In this document: in pieces, positions 10,230-19,187 of the stretch
Position numbering within the stretch: position 1 is the first letter of the stretch
How the letters are laid out: the number at the start of each line of letters is the position of its first letter
Source: a bacterium
GTDB lineage: Bacteria > Acidobacteriota > Thermoanaerobaculia > Multivoradales > J023
Assembly: GCA_024226315.1 (NCBI GenBank)
Contig: JAAELT010000086.1
Span: forward strand, 23,111 to 87,110
Length of the DNA: 64,000 nucleotides
Direction: 5' to 3'
Translations under genes and position numbers: made by a program
The notes under the pieces: generated by a model
The model's database searches: none
The model's input: only the letters and a program-made list of their open reading frames with translations
What the model was told of the DNA's origin: nothing

Positions 10230-11999
10230 TCAGACGAAGGTGTAGAGGCGGTCGTTCACCGCGCCGCGTCCGGAGAAGGGGTCTGGCGCGGCGCGATCCC
10301 ACACTTCGAGCAAGGCGGGCAGGCCGGCTGGCAGCATCTCACGGTAGATCAAGAAATCTTCGAGCACCAGGACGTCGAGGTCGGTGCCGACCATGGTGAA
10401 CAGGGCGTCGACCGGCGAGCACACGATCGGCTCACCGGCGACGTTGAGCGAGGTGTTGAGCAGCAGGGGACAGCCGGTGAGCCGGTCGAAAGCCTCGATC
10501 AGGGCAGCGAAACGCGGACTGATGTCCGCATTGACGGTCTGCGGACGAGCTGAACCGTCGTGGTGGGTGACGGCCGGCAGGTCCAGGGACGAGACGACCT
10601 GACAGGTCTCGAGCATGAACGGCGAGTCGTGATCGAGCTCGAAGTGGTCGGCGGCCCGGCGCGCCAGGACGGCGGGAGCGAATGGCCTGAAGTCCTCGCG
10701 CTTTTTGATGCGAGCGTTGAGGCGGTCGCGCATCTCGGGGCACCGCGGATCAGCCAGGATGCTGCGCGCGCCCAGGGCCCGTGGTCCGAGCTCCATGGCG
10801 CCGTGGAACCAGCCGACGATCCGCCCGTCGGCGAGCAGCTCGGCGGTCGCGGCCAGGAGCTCGGGCTCATTCTCTCGGTAGTCGCGGGCCGCGATGCCGG
10901 CGGCGTCGAGCAGGCCGGCGACGTGGGTCGGCTGATAACTCGGACCCAGGTAGACTTGCCGCAGGAATCCGGCCGAGGCGCGCTCACCCGTGAGCTCGCG
11001 GTGGGCCAGGGCGGCGGCTCCCAGGCACCCTCCCGAGTCTCCCGCCGCCGGCTGCACGAACAGCCGGTCGAACGGGCCCTCGCGGCGCAGACGGCCGTTG
11101 GCGACGCAGTTGAGCGCCACGCCACCGGCCAGGCATAGGCTGCCTGAGCCGGTGCGCCGGTGCAGGTAGGTGGCCTTCTCGAGCAGGATCTCTTCGAGCA
11201 CCAGCTGCAGGCTGCGGGCGACGTTTCGGTGGAACGGCTCGATCTCCGCCCCTGGGTCACGAGCGGGCCGTTCGAAGAGGTCGCAGATCGCCGGCGCGTA
11301 CATCCGTGGCCCGTCGACGAAGTCGAAGTACTTCAGATTCAACCGCACCTGGCCCGCGTCGCCGACCGCGACCAGCTGGCAGATCTCGTCGACGAACCGG
11401 GGCTCGCCATGGGCGGCGAGGCCCATCACCTTGTATTCACCGTCGTTGACGCGAAACCCCAGGTACGAGGTGATCGTCGAGTACAGGAGTCCGAGAGAGT
11501 GAGGGAAGTCGACCTGCTCGAAGAGGTCGAGCTCGGCGCCTCGTCCATGGCCGTAGGTCATGGTCGCCCATTCGCCGACGCCGTCGACGGTGAGCAGCGC
11601 CGACTCCGGGAAGCCGGAGAAGAAGAAGGCGCTGGCGGCGTGGGAGAGATGGTGGGGGAAGGTGAGGATCCGGCCCTCGAAGCCGAGGTGCTCGCGGATG
11701 GCGCGCTCGGGCGCTCGCGGATCGAGCCAGGGCAGATCGTCCGCCACGCCACGGGCGGCGCCGGCCCACAGCTGCCGGGAGAGTTTGGCCGTGGGGTCCT
11801 CGTAGTAGGCAACCGCGTCGAGCTCGGTGATGCCGAGGCCTCCGGCCTCGAGACAGTAGCGGAAGGCCTCTACCGGCAGACGGGGGTCGTGCTTCACTCG
11901 CGTGAAGCGCTCCTCCTGCGCAGCGGCGATCAACTCACCGCGGCGCAGGAGGCAGCAAGCGGACTCGTGGTAGAAGGCGGAGATGCCGATGACGTTCAT
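10230..11999 (-). CDS. Carbamoyltransferase, NodU/CmcH family
   Basis: 589 residues. These enzymes move a carbamoyl group from carbamoyl phosphate, through a carbamoyl-adenylate, to a hydroxyl of a sugar or natural product. The N-terminal domain starts GISAFYHESACCLL and has AAAQEERFTRVKHD, FPHHLSHAASAF and LAGGVALNCVANG, which hold the metal/adenylate-binding histidines and glycines. The C-terminal domain has RALGARSILADPR and REDFRPFAPAVL. Full length for the family. It is flanked by a 34-aa acidic peptide gene upstream and an SGNH hydrolase downstream on the same strand. No glycosyltransferase or NRPS/PKS neighbour shows what is carbamoylated. Confidence 0.88.
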   Translation of the reverse strand: MNVIGISAFYHESACCLLRRGELIAAAQEERFTRVKHDPRLPVEAFRYCLEAGGLGITELDAVAYYEDPTAKLSRQLWAGAARGVADDLPWLDPRAPERAIREHLGFEGRILTFPHHLSHAASAFFFSGFPESALLTVDGVGEWATMTYGHGRGAELDLFEQVDFPHSLGLLYSTITSYLGFRVNDGEYKVMGLAAHGEPRFVDEICQLVAVGDAGQVRLNLKYFDFVDGPRMYAPAICDLFERPARDPGAEIEPFHRNVARSLQLVLEEILLEKATYLHRRTGSGSLCLAGGVALNCVANGRLRREGPFDRLFVQPAAGDSGGCLGAAALAHRELTGERASAGFLRQVYLGPSYQPTHVAGLLDAAGIAARDYRENEPELLAATAELLADGRIVGWFHGAMELGPRALGARSILADPRCPEMRDRLNARIKKREDFRPFAPAVLARRAADHFELDHDSPFMLETCQVVSSLDLPAVTHHDGSARPQTVNADISPRFAALIEAFDRLTGCPLLLNTSLNVAGEPIVCSPVDALFTMVGTDLDVLVLEDFLIYREMLPAGLPALLEVWDRAAPDPFSGRGAVNDRLYTFV

Positions 12000-12109
12000 G
12001 GCCGAATCAGGCCATGAACTCTACCTCGTCCTGGTTGGTCCCGGCCGAAGGTGGGGCCTCGGCCGGGCAAGGGCCGAGCGCCGCCGATCGCGACGCTGGC
12101 CGAAACGGA

Positions 12110-12214
12110 TCAGGTGCTGGGCGTGTCGGGATCGGGCTCTTCGTGGTCGTCGCCGGGTCCCGGATCGTCCTCACGCAGGATCCACTGGTCGATCAGCTCT
12201 TGATTGTCGCGCAT
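12110..12214 (-). CDS. 34-residue acidic peptide heading the carbamoyltransferase operon
   Basis: An ATG at 12214 is preceded by GGGAGGAA, the best ribosome-binding site in this operon, spaced seven bases. The peptide reads MRDNQELIDQWILREDD and then a Pro/Asp/Glu-rich tail (DPGPGDDHEEPDPDTPST), with a predicted amphipathic first half and a net strong negative charge. An ATGTG just before the ATG offers an abortive start. The stop is 110 bases before the carbamoyltransferase ATG, which itself lacks an obvious ribosome-binding site. I do not recognise a family. It is too short for most gene finders. Confidence 0.5.
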   Translation of the reverse strand: MRDNQELIDQWILREDDPGPGDDHEEPDPDTPST

Positions 12215-12333
12215 CACATTTCCTCCCGGTTGGGATCAAAGAAGACCATGTCAATCCACCCTCTGGACAAGATAGACCCAGCGCACGCCGGATTTGTTTA
12301 TCTGGACACATCTCTTTTTTAGAGTCTCGCCGG

Positions 12334-15300
12334 TCATCGCCACTCCCCCAGGAGCATGAAACCGGCCCAGTAGTAGGGAGCCTGCCATCGCTTCTCCCGG
12401 CGGATGGAGGCTTGCGCCTCCTGGAGTGCCGCGACCGGTCGCGAGCCGCGGGCGAACAGGTTCTCGTAAAAGCGCGCCATCAGCTCCGAGGTCGCCTGGT
12501 CGTCGACCTTCCACAGACTCACGACCACGCGCGCCGCCCCGGCGTAGAAAAAGCTCTGAGGGAGCCCCAGGAGCCCTTCGCCCCGCACCTCGGCGCCCAA
12601 GGCGGTCTCGCAGGCGCTCAGGACCACCAGGTCCGCCGGCAGCTCCAGGTCGTAGATCTCGTGGGCGTACAAGAAACCGTCCTCGCGCCGGCGCCCTCGA
12701 ATGTCGACTCGCGACAGGACCAGGTGCGAGAACTCCGGATGCTCGGTGTTGAGCTCCCCATGGGTGGCGAAGTGCAAGAAGCGATAGTTGCCCAGCCGGC
12801 CGCTGGTGACGACGTCGCGGCTGGCGTCGAAGTCGAGGGCGGCAAAGCTTGCTGAAGTAGACACTGTGCTGAGAATCCTCTCGGCCTCGACGCGAGAGAA
12901 GGTCAGGCGCTCGAAACGGCGCGAGCCGTCTTGGGGCCCTCGCACGGAGGACTGCCCATCGTCCGCGGTCGGCAGGCCCGCGACGCGGGGGTCGTCGAGC
13001 TCGAAGACCGGATCGGCGAGCACGGCGAGCGTGCCCTCGGGAGACGCACGCCGCGCGATCTGCTCGCGCAACACCGCCAGGGTCGACGCCGAGGGCATGT
13101 TGACGATCTCGTGACTCTCGCCCAGTGGCGGTGATTCGTAGTAGGGCGAGGTCTCGCTCGCGGGCGCGGCCGGGTCGGGTAGGGCGCCGAACGGAATGTA
13201 TTGCAACGCACCTTCGGTGACGATCAACAGGCGCTGGTTTCCCAGGTGGTCCGCGATCGGCGCTAGGAGCAGCCGGCTCAGGTCCTCGAGCGCCAACCGG
13301 GTCTGGGCTCTGCTGGTGGTCAGGTGGCTCGCAGCGAGTCGGTCATAGGCGCGCGTGGCGAGCTCTTCGATCTCACGGCGTGGCGGTAGCTCGAAGCTGC
13401 GAATCTCGGTCGGCGACACCAACCAGAGATAGCTGAGCTGTTCCCCCAGGTCCAGCTCGATCAACAGAGTCTCCTCGTCCAGCACCCGGCGTTGGATCTG
13501 GCCGGAGTCGAGCGGCTGTGGTTGGGTCAGCGACGCGTGCCGGGGACTTGCGCTGCGGATCTGGTCTTGAACCCGGTCGTATTGTCTGAGCAGGTCCCGC
13601 ATCTGGCTATCGACGGCCGCCAGCCGACTGGCCGTGGCTTTCCCGTCGCTGGCCGACCTGTCATCGGATCTCTCGTCGAGCAGGGCCTGACGTTGGAGCT
13701 CCTTGGACTCGATCTGGCCCTCGATCGACCGTTTTCGCTGCCGCAGCTCGGGGGCGGTTTCGTGCCGGATCCGGGCGGCGCTCTCGGCCAGGGCGTCGAG
13801 CTGCGAGCGCGCCCGAGCTCGCTCGCTGACGGTGAGGGCCTGGGCATCGTGGCCCCCCCGCGGGTCCTGGCGGTGAAGCTCCATCAACAGGTCGACGTAG
13901 AGCTCGTAGTAGCTCTGTTTCTTGGCGAAGAACGAGTAGCGGAAGGCATGGCTGGCGGGAGCCGCTCGCAGCTGCTCGATGAGGGCGAGGGCCTGCTCGA
14001 TGTGCGTCTGCGCCGAGCTCCAGTCGCCGAGGCGGCTCTCGGCACGGGCCATGCTCTTGAGCACCAGCGCCCGACCCATGCTGTCCGGCGTCCGGGCCAT
14101 CAGCGCGTGTGCCTGCCGGTAGAGGTCCAGAGCCTCCGGGCGGGCGCCGGCGTCTTCGCGCAGGCCACCCAGGGCGTGCAAGGCGTAGGCCTGCCAACCC
14201 GGTTCCTCGATCTCGCGTGCGAGGGCCAGAGACCCTTCGAAGACCGCCCGCGCTTCCGCCACGCGTCCCAGGGATTGGTGCAAATGGCCGATCTCGAGCA
14301 GAGTGACCGCCTGGCCACGCCGATCCTCCAGGCGCTCCTTGATCTCCAGGGACCGGCGAAAGGCGTCGAACGCCTGCCGGCGTTCGCCGCCACGGGTGTG
14401 GGCCTGGCCGATCGCGGTCAGGGTGGACGCCTGGCCGCGGAGGTTCTCGCGCTCGGAGCGGATCTGGAGCGCCAGCTCGAGATCGTCGAGCGCTTCTTCG
14501 ATCCGGCCCAGGTGCAGATAGCACTTGCCGCGGTTGTGGAGCGCCTGCGCCTCGTCATGACGTCTTCCGAGCTCGCGCCAGATCTCGAGCGCGACGGCGT
14601 TGTGCTCCAGGGCCTCGGTGACGTCGCCCAGCCGCAGCAGGATCGAGCCGAGGTTGTTGCGGGTCCGGCCTTCGCCGACCGGGTATCCCACCCGCCGCCT
14701 GAGCGGCAGGGCCTCGAGGTACCTGTCTCGCGCCTGCTCCAGGTCTCCCTGTCGAGTGTGGATCGCCCCGAGCCTGTGCAGCGTGTCTCCCTTCTGGCGG
14801 AGATTGCGGACCTCCTCGAGGATGGCGAGCACCTGCTCGTAGGACTGACGCGCTTGCCCCAGGTCTGTTTCCTCCTGGCGGCGGCCCAGTCGGTACAGGG
14901 CGTCGGCCTCGCGGGGTCGCTCGCCGAGCTGACGCCAGATACGAATCGCGTTTTCCAGATCTTCGATTGCCTCGAGCCGGGTGTCCGCGTCTCCTCTGGA
15001 GGTCCGTCTGGCTTGATGGAAGAGGATCTCGGCGTCCTGTCGCCGTCGATCGGTGTCCGTCGCACGCCGGCTCTCCTCGAGCTCGACCTCGAACAGGCCG
15101 GCAGGATCGCCGCCCTCGGGGCCGTCGATCTCCAGGTGGTAGGTACCGGGGTGGTCCGCCACCCAGAGGATCCGCTCCGGCCGGGTCTTGCCGGTCATCT
15201 TGTCGTGCTCGATCAGCAGGTCGCCGTCGGGGCCTACAAGCCGCACGACGACGTCCAGCCCATACTGATAGACGACGACTTCCACCAGCTCGCCGGCGTC

Positions 15301-15513
15301 CAGGGTGAGCTGGAAGAGGCGCGGTCGTGCGTCGAGCAGATCGGTGACGATCGGCTGACCGAGCAGTAGCTCGCTCGGCCCAGGCGCGACAGCGGCGGCG
15401 GGTGGTCTTCCGGGAGCCGCGACCCGGTCACTTTCAGTGCATGCCGCCAGCAGCATCGAGGCGGCGGCCAGAACGGCCGCCGGTGAGCGAAGCGATCGCG
15501 GCGTATCCGTCAC
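12334..15513 (-). CDS. TPR-CHAT lipoprotein (caspase-like protease domain)
   Basis: 1059 residues. The signal peptide ends in a lipobox (SMLLAAC, Cys about 25), so it should sit on a membrane outside the cytoplasm. Next comes a PPC-like beta domain (about 55-150), then some ten TPRs (about 160-560), a coiled coil, and a C-terminal CHAT domain. The CHAT dyad is intact: His918 in FATHGEL and Cys968 in LSACETALG. CHAT proteases are caspase relatives; some cut specific partners after activation, as in the type III-E CRISPR Craspase. It overlaps the anti-sigma gene by four bases. The operon suggests a cell-envelope signalling or regulated proteolysis role. The target is unknown. Confidence 0.85.
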   Translation of the reverse strand: MTDTPRSLRSPAAVLAAASMLLAACTESDRVAAPGRPPAAAVAPGPSELLLGQPIVTDLLDARPRLFQLTLDAGELVEVVVYQYGLDVVVRLVGPDGDLLIEHDKMTGKTRPERILWVADHPGTYHLEIDGPEGGDPAGLFEVELEESRRATDTDRRRQDAEILFHQARRTSRGDADTRLEAIEDLENAIRIWRQLGERPREADALYRLGRRQEETDLGQARQSYEQVLAILEEVRNLRQKGDTLHRLGAIHTRQGDLEQARDRYLEALPLRRRVGYPVGEGRTRNNLGSILLRLGDVTEALEHNAVALEIWRELGRRHDEAQALHNRGKCYLHLGRIEEALDDLELALQIRSERENLRGQASTLTAIGQAHTRGGERRQAFDAFRRSLEIKERLEDRRGQAVTLLEIGHLHQSLGRVAEARAVFEGSLALAREIEEPGWQAYALHALGGLREDAGARPEALDLYRQAHALMARTPDSMGRALVLKSMARAESRLGDWSSAQTHIEQALALIEQLRAAPASHAFRYSFFAKKQSYYELYVDLLMELHRQDPRGGHDAQALTVSERARARSQLDALAESAARIRHETAPELRQRKRSIEGQIESKELQRQALLDERSDDRSASDGKATASRLAAVDSQMRDLLRQYDRVQDQIRSASPRHASLTQPQPLDSGQIQRRVLDEETLLIELDLGEQLSYLWLVSPTEIRSFELPPRREIEELATRAYDRLAASHLTTSRAQTRLALEDLSRLLLAPIADHLGNQRLLIVTEGALQYIPFGALPDPAAPASETSPYYESPPLGESHEIVNMPSASTLAVLREQIARRASPEGTLAVLADPVFELDDPRVAGLPTADDGQSSVRGPQDGSRRFERLTFSRVEAERILSTVSTSASFAALDFDASRDVVTSGRLGNYRFLHFATHGELNTEHPEFSHLVLSRVDIRGRRREDGFLYAHEIYDLELPADLVVLSACETALGAEVRGEGLLGLPQSFFYAGAARVVVSLWKVDDQATSELMARFYENLFARGSRPVAALQEAQASIRREKRWQAPYYWAGFMLLGEWR

Positions 15514-16244
15514 CGCAGTCGTATCGGATAGGTCTCCAGCGGCTCGCCGTGACCGTCGCCCGCGCCGAAGAGCCGCAGGTCGTACTCGCCCGGCGGCAGC
15601 GACTCGGGCGGCAGCGTGACCCGGAGCTCGCCCATCTGCCCGGTCAAGAGCCCGGGAACCAGGATCGCCTCGTCACCATTCGGGGCGGTGATCGCCAGCT
15701 CGAATTCGGAGTGTTCGGAGTCCTTCGCCAGATGGAGCAGGAGCACCACCGGCAGGTCGCCGGCAGCGATCTCTTTTCTCGGATCGTTCCCTGCCGAGCT
15801 GCGCTGACGGGCGCCCGGGAAGAGATCCTCGATGACCGCGTTGGCCTGTGGTTGTGAGATCGAAGCGATGCGGGACTCGAGCGCGGCGATCGTTTGCTGC
15901 TCGCGCACGACGGAAATGCCCAATGCGGCAAACAGCACGGAGGCCGCCAGGGCACCGATCGCGGGCCAGCGCGAGACGTGACGAGCGCTCTTGACCGCAC
16001 GCCAGACCGCTGCCTTCTCGAAATCGGAGACGACGGCGCGATCGGGCCGCGCCGGCTCGACGAAGGTGTCGAGATCCAAGACCAGATCCAGGCATTGCCG
16101 ACAGCTGGCCAGGTGCCTCTGCAGGCGCTCTCCCTCGGCCGTCGGCATCTCGCCCGCGTGGTACGAGATCCAGCTGTCGACCGACGGGTGATGGTCGGTC
16201 TCGGCCATCGCGGCCGGAGTCGGAATGGATGCTGTGTCGCTCAT
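15510..16244 (-). CDS. Zinc-finger anti-sigma factor
   Basis: 244 residues from ATG 16244 (a GTG at 16259 is also in frame). The N-terminal zinc-binding anti-sigma motif is present: YHAGEMPTAEGERLQRHLASCRQC-type spacing gives H-x-n-C-x2-C near residues 30-55. One membrane helix follows (about residues 100-120, PAIGALAASVLFAALGI) and then an extracytoplasmic beta domain with a carbohydrate-binding or sensor look. It should hold the upstream ECF sigma factor inactive at the membrane until a signal arrives. A 16-base direct repeat (ATCTTCGTCCCTCGCA) lies just upstream of its start, around 16243-16275. Four-base overlap with the CHAT gene. Confidence 0.8.
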   Translation of the reverse strand: MSDTASIPTPAAMAETDHHPSVDSWISYHAGEMPTAEGERLQRHLASCRQCLDLVLDLDTFVEPARPDRAVVSDFEKAAVWRAVKSARHVSRWPAIGALAASVLFAALGISVVREQQTIAALESRIASISQPQANAVIEDLFPGARQRSSAGNDPRKEIAAGDLPVVLLLHLAKDSEHSEFELAITAPNGDEAILVPGLLTGQMGELRVTLPPESLPPGEYDLRLFGAGDGHGEPLETYPIRLR

Positions 16245-16283
16245 CTTCGTCCCTCGCACATCTTCGTCCCTCGCAACTCAGGT

Positions 16284-17138
16284 TCAGTGACCGAGATCGG
16301 TTCCGAGCTCGATGTCACCGAGCGCCCCTTTCAGCTTCTTGCGGGCTTGAAACAGATGCACCTTCACGGTTTCGATCGAGCGACGCATGACCACTGAGAT
16401 CTCGCGGTAGCTCAAGTCGTGGTAGATGCGTAATTCGGTACACCTGCGCATTTGTTCGGGCAACTCCTCGATCGCCTCACGCAGCGCTCGATGGCGCTCG
16501 CCTCGCAGCGTGCGTTCCAGGGGTGAGTGCTCGTGCGAGACGGCGATCAGCTCGTCGTTCTCGTAGGCAGTGGTCTCGGACTCCTCGGTCGCTTGCACCG
16601 AGACGTCCGGACCTGCCTCGTCAGTCTTCAGCCGGCGGAGCCACTTCAGGTACGTGTTGTGGGCGATCCGAAACAACCAGGTTCCGAACTGCGCGTCCCC
16701 GCGGTAGCCCTTCAATCCCTTATAGACCCTCAGGAACGTTTCTTGGGTTAGGTCGAGGCGATCCTCGGGTGAAGAAACCCGTCTGGCCAGGAAATGCCGG
16801 GTGGGCTCGTAGAAGATGTCGTACAGCAGCTGGAAGCTCGCCTCGCGGTCGACACCCCGCTGGAAGTTGGCGATCACGCGCTCGATCTCTTCCCTCGGGA
16901 CTCGTCGGGCGTGGCCGCGCCCGGCAGCATCGGACCCTTCGGCTGTCTCTCGGCCCTGGTTGACTTGATTCCCCTGGTCCACGGAGCGTTTCCCTGGCCG
17001 AAGACGCGGCGCCGCGGCGCCGCGGCCCGGTCGATTCGTCATGCGGTTCGACAGGGGAGTATGCCATACCGCCGGCTGTCGATCGTCGCTGGCCAGGAGC
17101 AGCGAAAGCAGCTCGGAAAGCAGTATCTTCTTCTCCAT
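16284..17138 (-). CDS. ECF-family RNA polymerase sigma factor
   Basis: Up to 284 residues; the family core is the last 190 or so. Region 2 contains DLTQETFLRVYKGLKGY and FGTWLFRIAHNTYLKWLRR; region 4 contains ELPEQMRRCTELRIYHDLSYREISVVM, a helix-turn-helix for the -35 box. The first 95 residues are basic and low in complexity. ATG at 17138 has AGAGGG directly before it, which is too close to be ideal; ATG at 17042 is an alternative. It is the first gene of the sigma/anti-sigma/CHAT operon and probably controls it. Confidence 0.85.
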   Translation of the reverse strand: MEKKILLSELLSLLLASDDRQPAVWHTPLSNRMTNRPGRGAAAPRLRPGKRSVDQGNQVNQGRETAEGSDAAGRGHARRVPREEIERVIANFQRGVDREASFQLLYDIFYEPTRHFLARRVSSPEDRLDLTQETFLRVYKGLKGYRGDAQFGTWLFRIAHNTYLKWLRRLKTDEAGPDVSVQATEESETTAYENDELIAVSHEHSPLERTLRGERHRALREAIEELPEQMRRCTELRIYHDLSYREISVVMRRSIETVKVHLFQARKKLKGALGDIELGTDLGH

Positions 17139-17284
17139 CCCTCTTGCACGAAGCCTTGCCGTCTGCCATTATTAAAGGCCAATTCTCTTATTTACCGTAC
17201 AGGCCCTCAATTCAGCACTGGCCGGATTTGGGTACCAATCCAAACCGGTCTAGAGAAACCACTCCTCAGGAGAAAGGAAACGAC

Positions 17285-19108
17285 ATGAAGTGGAGAAGCC
17301 CCGGCCTCGCCGTACTGGCATTCGCCGTCCTTTGCACCGGCAGCGTTCTCGCCCAGGATCCGATCACCATCGAGACCGCCTTTCAGGGCCAGACCATCCC
17401 CCTCAAGAACCTCGAAGAGCAGATCGACATGGCGGCCTTCTACAAGAGCCTCGAGACCCGCGAGGTCGAGAACATGCGGCTCGCGCCGTTCGACTTCAGC
17501 AAGAGCGTGTCGAAGCCGACCGCCGACGCCCTGCGCCAGATGTACCACAAGAGCGGCGGCACCACGGCCAAGGTCAAGCTGAGCTTCGAGGGCACGACCG
17601 ACGCCGACAACGCGGCGACCCAGGGCGTGCTGATCGTTCCCCCCGATACCAACGGCGACGTCGGCAGGGATTACTACTGCCAGATGAACAACCTTGTGTT
17701 CGAGTGCTTCGACAAGAAGACCGGCGCCTCGATTCTGGGACCGCTTCCCAACAACGCCTTCTGGACCGGCACCGGCAGCTTCTGCGAGGCTTTCAACGAC
17801 GGGGACCCGGTGGCGCTCTACGACCACGACGCCAGGCGCTGGGTCTTCACCCAGTTCGCGACTTTCGAGTTCATCCCTGCCTTCGGTGTCTTCGTCAGCC
17901 ACCAGTGCTTCGCGGTCTCCCAGACCTCGGACCCGACGGGCGCCTATTACCTCTACGACTTCATCTACAGCGTACCGACCTTCGGCGGTTTCGCGGCGCT
18001 CAACGACTATCCCAAGGTCACCGTGTGGCCGGACGGCTACTACATCTCGGTCAACGAGTTCGAGATCGGCCTGCCGACCCAGTTCGTCGGCGCCAGCGCC
18101 GGCGTCTTCGACCGCCAGGCAATGATCGCGGGTCAGCCGGCGGGAGGCGTCAAGTTCTACCTTCCGTTCACGGGCTTCGCGCCAGCTCACTTCAGTCTCC
18201 AGCCCTCGCATTGGGAGTCTGCCAAGAAGGCACCGCCGGCGGGTTCGCCGAATACTTTCATCCAGGCCTTCGACGACGAGGTCTGGGGCGTGGGCGGCCC
18301 GGATGGCCCGGACGGCTACTGGCACTGGGAGCTCTCGGCTGACTTCGCCAACAACGCGTTCACGTTCACCGACAAAGGCCTGATCGGCACCACGAACTTC
18401 GACGCCAATCTGTGTGGCTTCGGCCCCTGCATCCCGCAGCCGCCGCCGGCGTCCGCGACCGACGTTCTGGACACCCTCAGCCAGTTCACCATGTACCGGG
18501 CGTCCTACCGCAACTTCGGGCTCGACGCCGACAGCGACAGCGGCAGCGACAGCGATAGTGGCAGCGACAGCGACAGCGACAGCGGCCATCAGTCGATCGT
18601 GGTGAGCCACTCGGTGGACGTCGACGGTGCCGACACCGCCGGCATGCGCTGGGCCGAGCTGCGCGACACGGGCAGCGGCTACTCGGTGTACCAGTCCGGA
18701 ACCTACGCCCCGGCCGACGGTGAGAACCGCTGGATGGGTGCCGCCTCGATCAACAAGAAGGGCGACATCGCGCTCGGCTACAGCGTCTCCAGCGTCAACA
18801 CCTTCCCGTCCGTCCGCGTCACCGGCCGGCGGAGCGGCGATCCGCTCGGCGAGATGGGCACGGAGGTCGAGTGCCATGCCGGCACCGGCTCGCAGCTGCC
18901 GATTCCCGACGGTCGCGGCTTCGACCGCTGGGGCGACTACTCCTCGATGAGCGTCGACCCGAAGGACGAGAAGACTTTCTGGTACACCCAGGAGTACTAC
19001 GAGGACAGCGGCGCCTTCGACTTCAAGACCCGCGTCTGCTCGTTCAAGCTGGTCGAGGACGACGATGACAGCGATTCCGGCAGCGACAGCGATTCGGACA
19101 GCGACTGA
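17285..19108 (+). CDS. Secreted protein with Asp-Ser repeats
   Basis: 607 residues. ATG 17285 is preceded by AGGAGAAAGGAAACGAC, and the signal peptide runs to about residue 24 (CTGSVLAQ). The body has tryptophan-, glycine- and aspartate-rich blades such as PPDTNGDVGRDYYCQ, DHDARRWVFTQFA and DDEVWGVGGPDGPDGYW, which suggest a beta-propeller-like fold. An internal run of Asp-Ser/Gly-Ser (about residues 415-435) and a terminal DSGSDSDSDSD tail resemble the Ser-Asp linkers of surface proteins. Four or more cysteines could form disulfides. Divergent from the ECF sigma gene, so it may be a regulon member. The function is unknown. Confidence 0.55.
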   Translation: MKWRSPGLAVLAFAVLCTGSVLAQDPITIETAFQGQTIPLKNLEEQIDMAAFYKSLETREVENMRLAPFDFSKSVSKPTADALRQMYHKSGGTTAKVKLSFEGTTDADNAATQGVLIVPPDTNGDVGRDYYCQMNNLVFECFDKKTGASILGPLPNNAFWTGTGSFCEAFNDGDPVALYDHDARRWVFTQFATFEFIPAFGVFVSHQCFAVSQTSDPTGAYYLYDFIYSVPTFGGFAALNDYPKVTVWPDGYYISVNEFEIGLPTQFVGASAGVFDRQAMIAGQPAGGVKFYLPFTGFAPAHFSLQPSHWESAKKAPPAGSPNTFIQAFDDEVWGVGGPDGPDGYWHWELSADFANNAFTFTDKGLIGTTNFDANLCGFGPCIPQPPPASATDVLDTLSQFTMYRASYRNFGLDADSDSGSDSDSGSDSDSDSGHQSIVVSHSVDVDGADTAGMRWAELRDTGSGYSVYQSGTYAPADGENRWMGAASINKKGDIALGYSVSSVNTFPSVRVTGRRSGDPLGEMGTEVECHAGTGSQLPIPDGRGFDRWGDYSSMSVDPKDEKTFWYTQEYYEDSGAFDFKTRVCSFKLVEDDDDSDSGSDSDSDSD

Positions 19109-19136
19109 CGCTTCTGAAATCGATCGCTAGACACAA

Positions 19137-19165
19137 AGAAGGCCGGCACTGAGTGCCGGCCTTCT
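19137..19165. terminator. Bidirectional intrinsic terminator
   Basis: AGAAGGCCGGCAC (19137-19149) and GTGCCGGCCTTCT (19153-19165) form a perfect 13-bp stem with a TGA loop, followed by TCGTT. The A-rich left flank (ACACAAA) gives a U-run on the other strand. It separates convergent genes ending at 19108 (plus) and 19188 (minus), so it probably stops both. Confidence 0.85.
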
Positions 19166-19187
19166 TCGTTCAGGGAGCCCGAGTGCC

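Noticed and set aside
13492..15369. 625-codon plus-strand frame across the CHAT gene
   Set aside because: It is the antisense of TPR-coding sequence, has no motif or start signal, and the minus-strand product is complete.
18525..18590. Tandem repeat array as a separate element
   Set aside because: The GACAGC/GGCAGC hexamers encode the Asp-Ser run in frame within a real gene, so they are a coding repeat.
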